A stretch of DNA of 64,000 bases from Thalassobaculum_A sp040219615 (GCF_040219615.1 NZ_JAVJSE010000010.1:62001-126000), one strand, 5' to 3'; numbered from the stretch's first letter, positions 1 through 8,914 are shown. Made by a program: numbers and translations. The notes: generated from the letters alone by a model not told the origin.

Positions 1-122
1 GAATCTCCCGTCGATCCGACCGCCCGTCGAGCCCCCGCCCCCACCCCGCCACGACTCCGTTGGTCGAATCCCCGGTTCGGCGGTATACTTACATCTTACG
101 GTGTTGGACGGGTGGGGATGCC

Positions 123-1364
123 GTGTCCGGCAGTTCATCGAGCAAGCAGCGGCGGCTCTCCCATATCGAGCTGGCCGAGGTCGTAAAGACGCATCAGGAT
201 TTTCTCCTGGGGCGTCCGGGCGGCCTGCGTGCGCAGCTCGTGCAGCATGACCTGTCGGGCATGCTGCTGACCGGCAGCAACCTCAAGGACGCCGACCTGA
301 CCGGGGCGAACCTGGCCGATGCCGATCTGTCGGATTGCGTGCTGGACGGGGCGCTTATGTTCGGCGCCAATCTCTCGGACGCCAACCTCGAGGGTGCGCG
401 CATGGTCGGCGCCGACCTGCGCGGGGCCACCCTGCGCGGCGCCAGGCTCCGCAACGCCAACCTTCACAAGGCCGATTTCCGCGACGGGTCGGCCCCCCGC
501 CGCAACAAGGGCGGCACGCTGACGGCCATCACCATGAAGCTCGGTCCGACCTACATGGAACAGGCCGACATGTCGGGGGCAGACCTGCGGGAAGCCAACA
601 TGGCCGCCGTGGTCGCCACCCGAACCGATTTCACCGACGCCGACCTGCAGGGCGCCATCCTGACCCATGCCAACCTGCGCGGCGCCACCCTGGCGGGCGC
701 CCGTCTCGACGGCGCCAGGCTGGACCATGCCGACTTCAGCGGCGCCAACCTCTCCTTCGCGATGTTCGGCAACGCCTCGATCGCGACCGTCATACTCGAC
801 GGCTGCGACCTCTCCACCGTACTGACCGACAAGCCGTCCGGCCGCAGTTTCCTGGAGCTGTCCCCGCCGCTGGCGGACGGCATCATCGCCCACGACCGGT
901 GGGTGTCGTCCGGGGGCACCGAGGGCGCCCCGCTGACCCTTGACGGCATCGACCTGCGCGGCGCCGCGAGCCTGCGCGAGGTCGAGCTGTCCGGATTGTC
1001 GGCCGAGGGCGCGATCTTCATCGGGATCGACCTGACGCGGGCGAACCTGGTCGGCGCGCGGCTCAAGGGCGCCGATCTGCGGACCTGCTCGCTGAAGAGC
1101 GCCGACCTGCGCGGCGCCAACCTGGAAGGTGCGCGCCTGAACGGGGCCGACCTGCGGGACGCCAAGCTGGGACCGCTGCTGTCCGGGGACCGCACCTACG
1201 CCACCAACCTGCGGGACGCGCTGCTGAGGCGGACCGACCTGCGCGGTGCCGACCTGCAGAGCGCCCGGCTGAACGCAGCCGACCTGACCGACGCGGTGCT
1301 CTACAAGACCAACCTCGAAGACTGCGACCTGACCGGCGCCAAGATCTCGCCTTCGAAGCACTGA
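123..1364 (+). CDS. Pentapeptide-repeat protein
   Basis: This 413-residue protein is built almost entirely of A(D/N)LxxA-type pentapeptides, which in this family fold into a right-handed quadrilateral beta-helix. Two repeat blocks (about residues 45-265 and 310-405) are separated by a less regular stretch of about 50 residues. The N-terminus (HIELAEVVKTHQDFLLGRPG) is not repetitive and is probably a capping segment. There is no signal peptide, so it is likely cytoplasmic. I chose the GTG at 123 because a GGTGGGGA sequence lies just upstream; an in-frame ATG at 60 has no such site. The molecular role is unknown: some pentapeptide proteins bind DNA gyrase, but nothing here points to that. Confidence 0.8.
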   Translation: MSGSSSSKQRRLSHIELAEVVKTHQDFLLGRPGGLRAQLVQHDLSGMLLTGSNLKDADLTGANLADADLSDCVLDGALMFGANLSDANLEGARMVGADLRGATLRGARLRNANLHKADFRDGSAPRRNKGGTLTAITMKLGPTYMEQADMSGADLREANMAAVVATRTDFTDADLQGAILTHANLRGATLAGARLDGARLDHADFSGANLSFAMFGNASIATVILDGCDLSTVLTDKPSGRSFLELSPPLADGIIAHDRWVSSGGTEGAPLTLDGIDLRGAASLREVELSGLSAEGAIFIGIDLTRANLVGARLKGADLRTCSLKSADLRGANLEGARLNGADLRDAKLGPLLSGDRTYATNLRDALLRRTDLRGADLQSARLNAADLTDAVLYKTNLEDCDLTGAKISPSKH

Positions 1365-1489
1365 GCCCGGCGATACGATCCCGCTTGCCGCGGCGGCACC
1401 GGGAATTTAGAGAAAATTAGGTAGTTTCCTGCATGGTGCAGGCTCATGGCGACGGGCGCGATGCCTGACAAGCGGTGTGGTGGGACGGC

Positions 1490-1843
1490 ATGTTCGGAAA
1501 GATCAAGACGAAGGCCAAGCCCGCGGGAGATGCGGCAGCCAGGAAGGATGTCAAGTTCGGCGCCGCCATCTTCGGCGAGGAGTCGCTGGACATCCGCGAG
1601 CTGCACCTGAAAGGCATCCGGATCCCGAACCCCGGCGGCGGCAACATCATCAACGGCCAGAAGTTCTTCTTCACGATGAAGCTCGGCGAAGGCGACAGCG
1701 CGGTGTCGTTCAAGGTCAGCGCGTTCGCGATCGCCGCCTCGGAGACCGAGGTGATCGGCAAGTTCTCCGACATGGACGACGACCAGCGCCGCCTGATCGC
1801 CCTGCATCTCAAGGCGATGCGCGCCGCCGGCCTGATCGCCTGA
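1490..1843 (+). CDS. PilZ-like small protein
   Basis: This 117-residue protein has the outline of a PilZ domain: an ELHLKGIRI segment like the family's (D/N)xSxxG strand, a central beta strand pair (FFFTMKLGEG, VSFKVSAFAI), then a KFSDMDDDQRRLIALHL helix like the usual PilZ C-terminus. PilZ domains bind cyclic di-GMP through an N-terminal RxxxR and a D/NxSxxG motif. Neither motif is well kept, so c-di-GMP binding is doubtful. The ATG at 1490 follows a GGTGGGAC sequence; an in-frame ATG at 1475 would add five residues. It lies 125 bases after the pentapeptide gene, on the same strand. Confidence 0.5.
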   Translation: MFGKIKTKAKPAGDAAARKDVKFGAAIFGEESLDIRELHLKGIRIPNPGGGNIINGQKFFFTMKLGEGDSAVSFKVSAFAIAASETEVIGKFSDMDDDQRRLIALHLKAMRAAGLIA

Positions 1844-1891
1844 CCCTTCGCGGCCCCTGCTGTCGCTGGGGCACCTCAGGGCCGCGACGGG

Positions 1892-4309
1892 CTACCCCCG
1901 CATGCGTGACCCGCTCGGGTCGACCGGCGGCTCCGCCAGCACCCGCGCCGGCCGGCGGTCGCCGAGGATCTCCACGGTCAGGTCGGCATCGAGGAAGCCG
2001 GTGTCGAGATAGGCCAGCGCCAGGCTCCTGCCGACGCTGTGGCCGAATCCGCCCGAGGTGACGAAGCCGACCGTGCGGTCGCCGGCGTCGACCGGCTCGT
2101 CGCGCCAGGCGTCGGCGTCCGCGGCGTCGACCTCCAGCAGCACCAGCCGGCGCGACGGCGGGGTGTCGCGGCTCGCCAGGAACGCGTCGCGGCCGATGAA
2201 GCCGGGCTTGTCGGCGACGAACCGGTCCATTCCGGATTCGACGGGGCCGTAGCTCGGCGCGAACTCGCGCAGCCAGGCACCGAAGCCCTTCTCCAGCCGC
2301 AGCGCGTTGAGCGCCCGGCTGCCGAACGGCCGGACCCCCAGGTCATCGCCGGCCGCCAGCAGGGCCTGCAGCAGGGCGCGCTGGTGGTCGACCGGCGCGT
2401 AGATCTCGTAGCCGAGCTCGCCGGTGTAGGAGATCCTCGCCACCCAGGCGTTGGTCAGGCCGACGTCGAACCTGCGGATCGAGCGGAACGGAAAGGCATT
2501 GCCGGTCACGTCCTCGTCGGTCAGCCGGGCCAGCAGCTCGCGCGACTTCGGCCCGGCGATCGCGAAGCCGGCCAGCTCGCGGGTGCGGTTGCGCAGGGTG
2601 ACGCCGGTCGCCGGCGCGTGGTCGGCGAACCAGCGCTGGTGCGCCTCCTGGGCGGCCGCCGAGCCGACGATCAGGAACCGGTCGGCGGCGAGGCGCGCCA
2701 CCGTCAGGTCGCCCAGCAGCCGGCCCTTCGGGCTCAGCATCGGCGACAGGGTCATCCGCCCGGTGTTCGGCAGCCGCCCGGCCAGCACCTTGTCCAGCAG
2801 CGCCTCGGCGCCGGGGCCCGCGACCTCGTGCTTGGCGTAGGTGGCGATCTCCATGATCCCGACGCCGTCGCGCACCGCCTTGGCCTCGGCATCGGTCGGC
2901 CCGAAGGCGTTGGAGCGCCGGAAGGTCGGGGTCTCGACCGCCGTCTCGCCCTCGGGAGCGAACCACAACGGATACTCCAGGCCGACGGCGGCACCGAACA
3001 CCGCGCCCTTCGCCTTCAGCAGGTCGTAGGCCGGGGTGGTGCGCAGCGGCCGGGCGGCCGGCAGCTCCTCGTTCGGGTAGGTGATGCTGAACCGGCGGCT
3101 GTAGTTCTCCTGCACCTTGGCGCGGGCGTAGCCGCGGCTGGCGAAGTCGCCGAAGCGGGCGACGTCCATCGCGAAGATGTCGACCTCGGGCTCGCCCTCG
3201 ACCAGCCACTGCGACAGCATCAGGCCGACGCCGCCGCCCTGGCTGAACCCGGCCATCACGCCGCAGGCGCACCAGAAGTTCCGCAGCCCCGGCACCGGGC
3301 CGACCAGCGGGTTGCCGTCCGGCGCGAAGGTGAACGGACCGTTGATCGCCTGCTTGATGCCGGCCCTGGCGAGCGGCGGGAAGTGCTGGAAGGCGAGGTC
3401 GAGGGACGGGCCGATGCGGTCGAAGTCGGGCTGCAGCAGCTCGTGCCCGAAATCCCAGGGCGTGTCCTTCGGCGACCACGGCACGCAGGCCTTCTCGTAG
3501 GTGCCGATCACCATGCCGCGGCCTTCCTGGCGCGAGTACAGCTCGGCCGAGAAGTCGATGGCATGCGGCATCTCCCGGCCGCGCTCCTGGTTGTAGGCGA
3601 CGATCTCCGGGATCTCCTCGGTGATCAGGTAGTGGTGCTCCATGGCCAGCACCGGCAGCTCGATGCCGACCATGCGGCCGACCTCGCGGGCCCACAGGCC
3701 GCCGGCGTTGATCACCACCTCGGCCTGCACGGTGCCCTGCTCGGTCACCACCTGCCAGTGGCCGTCGGCGGTCGCGACCAGCTCCTTCACCGGGTTGCGC
3801 AGCACGATCTCCGCACCCTTGATGCGGGCCGCCTTGGCGTAGGCGTGGGTGACCCCGGACGGGTCGACATGGCCCTCGTTCGGGTCCCACAGCGCGCCGA
3901 CGAAATGGCTGGTGTCGATCAGCGGGTGGTCGCGGCCGACCACGTCCATGCCGACCAGCTCGGTGTCCATGCCCAGCACCCGGGCCTTGGCGCGCGCGGT
4001 CTTCAGGTAGTCCAGCCGGTCCTTGTCGGCGGCCAGCATGAAGCCGCCGGTCATGTGCACGCCGCAGGACTGGCCGGAGATCTCCTCGATCTCCTTGTAC
4101 AGCCGGATCGTGTAGTCCTGCAGCTTGGCGACGTTGGGGTCGGCGTTCAGGGTGTGCATGCCGCCGGCGGCGTGCCAGGTCGAGCCGGAGGTCAGCTCCG
4201 AGCGCTCGATCAGCATGACGTCGGTCCAGCCCAGCTTGGTCAGGTGGTAGAGCACCGAGCACCCGACCACGCCGCCGCCGATCACCACCACGCGCGCATG
4301 CGATTTCAT
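1892..4309 (-). CDS. FAD-dependent DMGDH/sarcosine-dehydrogenase-like oxidoreductase with GcvT domain
   Basis: This 805-residue flavoprotein has the two-part layout of dimethylglycine and sarcosine dehydrogenases. The N-terminal DAO domain (about residues 5-380) starts with the dinucleotide motif VVVIGGGVVGCSVLYHL, followed by GSTWHAAGG, where this family often carries a covalently flavinylated histidine. The C-terminal half (about 420-800) is a GcvT/aminomethyltransferase fold that passes the one-carbon unit to tetrahydrofolate. The exact substrate (dimethylglycine, sarcosine or another N-methyl amine) cannot be told. The ATG at 4309 is preferred because GGGGAG lies 8 bases upstream; a GTG two codons earlier would sit too close to it. 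An MttB-family methyltransferase on the same strand, beyond the toxin-antitoxin pair, supports a role in quaternary amine breakdown. Confidence 0.85.
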   Translation of the reverse strand: MKSHARVVVIGGGVVGCSVLYHLTKLGWTDVMLIERSELTSGSTWHAAGGMHTLNADPNVAKLQDYTIRLYKEIEEISGQSCGVHMTGGFMLAADKDRLDYLKTARAKARVLGMDTELVGMDVVGRDHPLIDTSHFVGALWDPNEGHVDPSGVTHAYAKAARIKGAEIVLRNPVKELVATADGHWQVVTEQGTVQAEVVINAGGLWAREVGRMVGIELPVLAMEHHYLITEEIPEIVAYNQERGREMPHAIDFSAELYSRQEGRGMVIGTYEKACVPWSPKDTPWDFGHELLQPDFDRIGPSLDLAFQHFPPLARAGIKQAINGPFTFAPDGNPLVGPVPGLRNFWCACGVMAGFSQGGGVGLMLSQWLVEGEPEVDIFAMDVARFGDFASRGYARAKVQENYSRRFSITYPNEELPAARPLRTTPAYDLLKAKGAVFGAAVGLEYPLWFAPEGETAVETPTFRRSNAFGPTDAEAKAVRDGVGIMEIATYAKHEVAGPGAEALLDKVLAGRLPNTGRMTLSPMLSPKGRLLGDLTVARLAADRFLIVGSAAAQEAHQRWFADHAPATGVTLRNRTRELAGFAIAGPKSRELLARLTDEDVTGNAFPFRSIRRFDVGLTNAWVARISYTGELGYEIYAPVDHQRALLQALLAAGDDLGVRPFGSRALNALRLEKGFGAWLREFAPSYGPVESGMDRFVADKPGFIGRDAFLASRDTPPSRRLVLLEVDAADADAWRDEPVDAGDRTVGFVTSGGFGHSVGRSLALAYLDTGFLDADLTVEILGDRRPARVLAEPPVDPSGSRMRG

Positions 4310-4448
4310 TGGCACAACTCCCCGAGGCTACGCGGCGAGCGTCGCACCGGCGGCGAGCGTAACATGCTCAGGGGGCGTCGCTTGGTGGCCGGATTGCGAC
4401 CATGCTGCTCACGCATTCTACCGCGCCTCGGCACTCGCTTTCGTCGCA

Positions 4449-4471
4449 CTTGGACCATATATTGGTCCAAG
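4449..4471. promoter_or_regulatory. Perfect inverted repeat, probable operator of the toxin-antitoxin pair
   Basis: CTTGGACCA and TGGTCCAAG are exact 9-base arms around a TATAT spacer. The site lies 20 bases upstream of the antitoxin ATG. The centre and right arm give TATATT, which resembles a -10 box, so a protein bound here would block the promoter. Type II antitoxins usually repress their own operon through such palindromes. The sequence is seen directly; the regulatory role is inferred. Confidence 0.75.
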
Positions 4472-4491
4472 AAGTTCGATGGAGGCTCAAG

Positions 4492-4749
4492 ATGGAAGTG
4501 AAGGTCTCCGATGCCAAGGGACGACTCACGGACCTCGTTCGTCGAGCGGAAGCGGGAGAGGAAGTCGTTCTGACCCGCCGCGGTCGGCCGACGGTCCGGC
4601 TGGTGCCGGTATCTCGGGTGCTGACGAGCGAGGAGAAGGCAGCCCGTATCGCCGCGATAGTGGCCGATGCGCAGCGCAATATCCGTCCCGGCCCCGACGC
4701 CGAGCACTGTTCCGATTTCCTCTATGACGACCAAGGGCTGCCTGCGTGA
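4492..4749 (+). CDS. Type II antitoxin, Phd/YefM family (VapB-like)
   Basis: This 85-residue protein opens with MEVKVSDAKGRLTDLVRRAE, the typical Phd/YefM DNA-binding fold. It continues with GEEVVLTRRGRPTVRLVPV and has a C-terminal tail that would wrap the toxin. It should neutralise the PIN toxin encoded next and repress the operon at the palindrome upstream. The ATG is fixed by an ideal GGAGG six bases upstream; an upstream in-frame ATG at 4402 would start before the palindrome and is not used. The gene overlaps the toxin gene by four bases (GTGA). The pair is transcribed opposite to both neighbours, suggesting it was inserted between them. Confidence 0.88.
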   Translation: MEVKVSDAKGRLTDLVRRAEAGEEVVLTRRGRPTVRLVPVSRVLTSEEKAARIAAIVADAQRNIRPGPDAEHCSDFLYDDQGLPA

Positions 4750-5144
4750 CCGCTTCTGAAACAGTCGTGGTCGACACCTCGGCGTTGATGGCAATCCTGC
4801 AGAAAGAGCCGCAGGCCCGAGAGTGCGAGGCCGCACTGGAGAATGCTGGAACGATCCTGATATCGGCCGGGACGCTGGTAGAGGCCCTGATCGTTGGCGG
4901 CAACCGCGGGCTTGCCAACGAGATGCTTCGCCTGATCGACGAACTCGCCATGGAGGTCGTGGCGCTCGACCGGGCCGGAGCGATCCGAGCCGCCGACAGC
5001 TATGCCAAGTGGGGGAAAGGCCGGCATGGCGCTGGTCTCAATCTCGGGGACTGCTTCGCTCACGCCTTGGCGATCGAGCGTGGTTGCGCCCTCGTGTTCA
5101 TCGGCAGGGATTTCGCCCGGACCGACATAGCCCGCATCGAATAG
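4746..5144 (+). CDS. Type II toxin, PIN-domain ribonuclease (VapC-like)
   Basis: This 132-residue PIN-domain protein keeps the acidic metal-binding residues of VapC toxins. These are the Asp of VVVDTSALMA near residue 10, the Glu of TLVEALIVGG, the Asp of NLGDCFAHALA and the Asp of FIGRDFARTDI near the end. VapC enzymes cleave RNA, often tRNA, with Mg2+ or Mn2+. Translation starts at GTG inside the antitoxin stop (GTGA), so the two are translationally coupled. The 3' end lies 5 bases from the end of the convergent MttB-family gene. The RNA target is not predictable from sequence. Confidence 0.88.
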   Translation: MTASETVVVDTSALMAILQKEPQARECEAALENAGTILISAGTLVEALIVGGNRGLANEMLRLIDELAMEVVALDRAGAIRAADSYAKWGKGRHGAGLNLGDCFAHALAIERGCALVFIGRDFARTDIARIE

Positions 5145-5149
5145 CCCAC

Positions 5150-6730
5150 TCAGAAATCCGTCGGCGCCCCGCCCTCCTCGATGCGCTTCGCCACGAACGC
5201 GTCGAGCTCCTCGCGGATCGCCCGGTCCATCGGCGGCTCCTGCCATTCGGCGATCAGGCGGTTCGACAGCTCGGCGCAGCGCGTCAGGGCGTCCGGCGAG
5301 CCCGCCTCCTGCCAGCTCTCGTAGTTGCGCCAGTCCGAGACCATCGGCGCGAAGAACGCGGTCTTGAAGCGCGCCTGGGTGTGGGCTGTGCCGAAGAAGT
5401 GGCCGCCCGGGCCGACGTCGCGCATGGCGTCCAGCGCCAGGGTGTCGTCGTCGACCACCAGCGGGTTCAGGAACTCGCTCAGCATCTGGATCATGTCGGC
5501 GTCCATGACCATCTTCTCGAAGGACGCGCACAGCCCGCCCTCCATCCAGCCGCAGGCGTGCTTGAGGATGTTGACCCCGCCCATCACCGCGCCCCACAGC
5601 GAGAACACGCTCTCCCACGCCGCCTGGGCGTCCGGCACGTTGGCGGCGTTGGCGTTGGACGAGCGATAGGGAATGCCGTAGCGCCGCGCCAGCTGGCCGC
5701 CGACGATCGCCGCCTTCATGTACTCCGGCGTCCCGAACGCCGGCGCGCCCGACTTCATGTCGACGTTCGAGGTGAAGCCGCCATAGGCGACCGGGGCGCC
5801 CGCCCGCACCACCTGACTGAACGCCAGCCCGGCCAGCGCCTCGGCGTTCTGCTCGACCAGGGCGCCGGCGATGGTGACCGGGGCCATGGCGCCGGCGAGC
5901 GTGAACGGCGTGATCACCGTCGGCTGGCCGGCCAGGGCCATGGTGATGACGCCCTGCAGCATCGGGTAGTCGAGGCGCAGCGGCGACGACGAGTTGATGA
6001 TCGAGAACAGGCTGGGCTCGCGCTCCAGTTGCTCGCGGCTCACGCCACGGGCGATCCGCACCATCTCGATGCCGTCCTCGATGCGCTCGCGGCCCAGCGA
6101 GTAGGCGTGGATCGCCTTGTCGGACATGGTGAGGATGTCGCGCAGCGCCTCCAGGTGGCGGATCGAGGCGTGGATGTCGACCGGCTCCACCGGGTAGCCG
6201 CCGAACACGTGGATGGCGTTCAGCACCTGGCCGAGCTTGACGAGGTTGCGGAAGTCCTTGCGGTTGCCGATCCGCCGGCCGCCGGCCAGGTCCGAGACGT
6301 TCGGCGCGCTGGCGATCTGGCAGACCACGATCTCGTTGCCGCCGACCCCGACGGTCCGCGCCGGGTTGCGGGCGTGCAGGGTGAAGGACGACGGGATCGT
6401 CCGGATCCGCTCCTCGATGAAGTGCCGGTCGAAGCGCACCCGCTCGCCCTCGACCCGCTGGCCCTCGGCCTTCAGGCGGTCGCGCGCCTCCGGCAGCAGG
6501 AAGTCGATGCCGATCTCCTCCAGCACGGTCAGCGAGGCGTCGTGGATCGCCTCCAGCTCGTCGTCGCTGACCGCGCGCATCGGCGGGAACGGGTTGAACA
6601 GCCGGCGGAACGGCGGCTGGTCGATGCTGGTCGGCCCCTCGCGCCGGCCGCGCCGGGCGCCGCGCCGGCCGGCGGGCGCCTCGCCGCCGCTGGCCTCGGT
6701 GTCGATGTCCGGCGTCGCCTCTGTCGACAT
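5150..6730 (-). CDS. Trimethylamine methyltransferase MttB family protein, non-pyrrolysine type
   Basis: This 526-residue protein belongs to the MttB superfamily, whose members move a methyl group from a quaternary or tertiary amine to a corrinoid protein. Recognisable stretches include SLTVLEEIGIDFLLPEARD near residue 65, MSDKAIHAYSLGRERIEDG, SSPLRLDYPMLQGVITMALA and AHTQARFKTAFFAPMVSDW near the C-terminus. True trimethylamine MttB reads an in-frame UAG as pyrrolysine. Here the reading frame runs through without one, as in the homologues that act on glycine betaine and similar compounds. The ATG at 6730 has GGGAG six bases upstream. A basic, Gly- and Arg-rich segment of about 20 residues precedes the core. 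No corrinoid protein gene is nearby. Confidence 0.85.
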   Translation of the reverse strand: MSTEATPDIDTEASGGEAPAGRRGARRGRREGPTSIDQPPFRRLFNPFPPMRAVSDDELEAIHDASLTVLEEIGIDFLLPEARDRLKAEGQRVEGERVRFDRHFIEERIRTIPSSFTLHARNPARTVGVGGNEIVVCQIASAPNVSDLAGGRRIGNRKDFRNLVKLGQVLNAIHVFGGYPVEPVDIHASIRHLEALRDILTMSDKAIHAYSLGRERIEDGIEMVRIARGVSREQLEREPSLFSIINSSSPLRLDYPMLQGVITMALAGQPTVITPFTLAGAMAPVTIAGALVEQNAEALAGLAFSQVVRAGAPVAYGGFTSNVDMKSGAPAFGTPEYMKAAIVGGQLARRYGIPYRSSNANAANVPDAQAAWESVFSLWGAVMGGVNILKHACGWMEGGLCASFEKMVMDADMIQMLSEFLNPLVVDDDTLALDAMRDVGPGGHFFGTAHTQARFKTAFFAPMVSDWRNYESWQEAGSPDALTRCAELSNRLIAEWQEPPMDRAIREELDAFVAKRIEEGGAPTDF

Positions 6731-6838
6731 GCTGCGCTCCCGCATTCGTGGCAGGCCGGACTGCGGCTGGTCCGGGCCGGTACCACTCTGCGCTGGCGTC
6801 CGGAGCGGCGTCGAGCCGGAATTCGACGGTCCCTGGGC

Positions 6839-6866
6839 TTGACTCGACATCCGGGCCGGGTCGAAT
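6839..6866 (+). promoter_or_regulatory. Candidate sigma-70-like promoter of the aminopeptidase gene
   Basis: TTGACT and TCGAAT are separated by 16 bases, with the second box 26 bases before the start codon at 6893. The match is five of six and four of six to the consensus boxes. A second, six-base inverted repeat (CGTCGA ... TCGACG) lies just upstream at about 6809-6828. The region is the divergent gap between this gene and the MttB-family gene. In a high-GC genome such matches arise by chance, so this is tentative. Confidence 0.35.
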
Positions 6867-6892
6867 TCCCAGACCCGACACGGAGACCGCCG

Positions 6893-8908
6893 ATGACCGC
6901 CGCCGCCGCCCTGCTGAACGACGATGCCGCCGTCGCCCGCCTGATGGCCTCGGCCGGCATCGCCGGATCCCCGGACGACCTGCGCACGACCCTGGCCAGG
7001 GTCGCGGCGTCGCCGGAGCCGTATCCGGCCGACGCCTGGCTCGGCCTGGTCGCCCCCGGCGCCGACGCCGAGACCGCGGCGACGCTGACCGCCCTGCGCG
7101 ACGCCCTGCGGCCGGTCGAGCCGATGGCCGACCCGTCCCGGCTCGACCGGCTGCGCGAGGCGTTGGCCGAAGCCGGGGTCGACGGCTTCGTGCTGCCGCG
7201 GGCCGACGAGCACCAGGGCGAGTACATCCCGCCGGGCGGCGAGCGGCTGGCCTGGCTGACCGGATTCACCGGCTCGGCCGGCACGGTGGTGGTGCTGCCG
7301 GAGCGGGCGGCGCTGTTCGTCGACGGGCGCTACACCCTGCAGGCCGGCCAGCAGGTCGACGCCGGCCGCTGGGAGATCCATCACCTGATCCGGACCCCGC
7401 CGGGCGCCTTCATCGGCAAGCAGCTGTCCGGCCGCCGGCTCGGCTACGATCCCAGGCTGCATTCGGTGAATGCCGCCGTCCGGCTGCGCGACGCCGTGCG
7501 GGAGGCCGGCGGCACGCTGGTGGCGCTCGACCCGAACCCGGTCGACGGCATCTGGCGGGATCGGCCGCCGCCGCCGCTCGGCCGGGTGGAGATCCTTCCG
7601 GCCGCCGTGACCGGCCTCGACGCCGCCGCCAAGCGCGCCCTGGTCGCCGAGACGCTGGCCGCGCGCGACGCCGGGGTGGCAGTGCTGAACCAGCCGGAGT
7701 CGGTGGCCTGGCTGCTCAACATCCGCGGCCGCGACGTTCCCTACACCCCGCTGCCGCTGTGCTACGCCACGGTGGCGCGCGACGGCTCGGTCGCGCTGTT
7801 CCTGGATCCGGCGAAGTGCGATCCCGAGACCCGGGCCGCGCTCGGAAACCAGGTCAGCCTGCGGCCGTTCGAGGCGATCGGCGAGGCGCTGGACGCCCTC
7901 GGCCGGGACGGTGCCAGCGTGGCCCTCGATCCGGACAGCGCCAGCGAGTGGCTGCATCAGCGGCTGTCGGAGGCAGGCGCCACCGTCGTCGCCGGCGAGG
8001 ATCCGTGCATCCGGCCACGGGCCCGCAAGAACGCGGTCGAGATCGCCGGCACCCGGGCGGCGCATGTCCGCGATGCCGCCGCCGTGGTGCGGTTCCTGAA
8101 GTGGATCGACGACAGCGCGCCCGGCGGCGGGGTCACCGAGGCCGAGGCCGCCGGCGAACTCGAGCGCTTCCGCTCGGCCGGCGACCGCTGGCGCGGCCCG
8201 AGCTTCGCGACGATCTCGGGCGCCGGCCCGAACGGTGCGATCGTGCACTACCGGGTGACGCCGGAGACCGACCGGCCGCTGGAGGACGGCACCCTCTACC
8301 TCGTCGATTCCGGCGCGCAGTACCTGGACGGCACCACCGACATCACCCGCACGGTGGCGGTCGGCACCCCGACCCAGGAGATGCGCGAGCGCTTCACCCT
8401 GGTGCTGAAGGGCCACATCGCGATCGCCACCGCCCGCTTCCCGGCCGGCACCACCGGCGGCCAGCTCGACGCGCTCGCCCGGCAGTATCTATGGAAGGAG
8501 GGGCTCGACTTCGACCACGGCACCGGCCACGGGGTCGGCTGCTTCCTGGGCGTGCACGAGGGCCCTCAGCGCATCTCCGCAACCGGCCGCGCGGTCATCG
8601 AGGCCGGGATGATCATTTCCAACGAGCCCGGCTACTACAAGCCGGAGGCCTACGGCATCCGGATCGAGAACCTGCTGCTGGCGGTCGAGTCGGAGCCGGC
8701 CCGCGACACCGGCCGGGCGATGCTGGCGTTCGAGACCCTGACCTACGCGCCGATCGACCGCCGACTGGTCGAGCCGTCGCTGCTGAGCTTCGAGGAGCAG
8801 GCATGGCTGGACGCCTACCACGCCGCCGTGCGCCGCCGGGTGGCGCCGGGGCTGGACGCCGCGGAGCGCGAGTGGCTGGAGGCCGCGGCGGCGCCGATCG
8901 GGATGTGA
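6893..8908 (+). CDS. Aminopeptidase P family metallopeptidase (M24B)
   Basis: This 671-residue protein resembles the three-domain cytosolic aminopeptidase P enzymes, which remove an N-terminal residue preceding proline. Two creatinase-type domains (about residues 85-215 and 220-390) precede the pita-bread domain (about 395-610). The dinuclear-metal residues are in place: two Asp in LVDSGAQYLDGTTDITRTV, His in GTGHGVGCFLGVHEGPQ, Glu in ISNEPGYYKPE and Glu in IRIENLLLAV. The first 80 residues before the usual N-terminal domain are extra. There is no signal peptide. The ATG at 6893 follows CGGAG by seven bases. It ends 6 bases from the convergent receiver gene. Confidence 0.9.
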   Translation: MTAAAALLNDDAAVARLMASAGIAGSPDDLRTTLARVAASPEPYPADAWLGLVAPGADAETAATLTALRDALRPVEPMADPSRLDRLREALAEAGVDGFVLPRADEHQGEYIPPGGERLAWLTGFTGSAGTVVVLPERAALFVDGRYTLQAGQQVDAGRWEIHHLIRTPPGAFIGKQLSGRRLGYDPRLHSVNAAVRLRDAVREAGGTLVALDPNPVDGIWRDRPPPPLGRVEILPAAVTGLDAAAKRALVAETLAARDAGVAVLNQPESVAWLLNIRGRDVPYTPLPLCYATVARDGSVALFLDPAKCDPETRAALGNQVSLRPFEAIGEALDALGRDGASVALDPDSASEWLHQRLSEAGATVVAGEDPCIRPRARKNAVEIAGTRAAHVRDAAAVVRFLKWIDDSAPGGGVTEAEAAGELERFRSAGDRWRGPSFATISGAGPNGAIVHYRVTPETDRPLEDGTLYLVDSGAQYLDGTTDITRTVAVGTPTQEMRERFTLVLKGHIAIATARFPAGTTGGQLDALARQYLWKEGLDFDHGTGHGVGCFLGVHEGPQRISATGRAVIEAGMIISNEPGYYKPEAYGIRIENLLLAVESEPARDTGRAMLAFETLTYAPIDRRLVEPSLLSFEEQAWLDAYHAAVRRRVAPGLDAAEREWLEAAAAPIGM

Positions 8909-8914
8909 GGCGGG

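Noticed and set aside
1..122. Possible end of an upstream gene or RNA gene at the window start
   Set aside because: The 122 bases are C-rich with no open frame of interest, no tRNA-like fold and no clear terminator.
2039..4501. Long plus-strand frame of 820 codons opposite the DMGDH-like gene
   Set aside because: It is antisense to a well-supported enzyme, has the Arg/Gly/Val-rich composition of GC-rich shadow frames and matches no family.
5150..6730. Pyrrolysine-containing MttB
   Set aside because: The frame is open without any internal UAG, and no pyl genes are nearby.
6731..8416. Upstream extension of the MttB-family frame to 1088 codons
   Set aside because: The added part is antisense to the aminopeptidase gene. 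The ATG at 6730 with a good ribosome site gives the normal family length.
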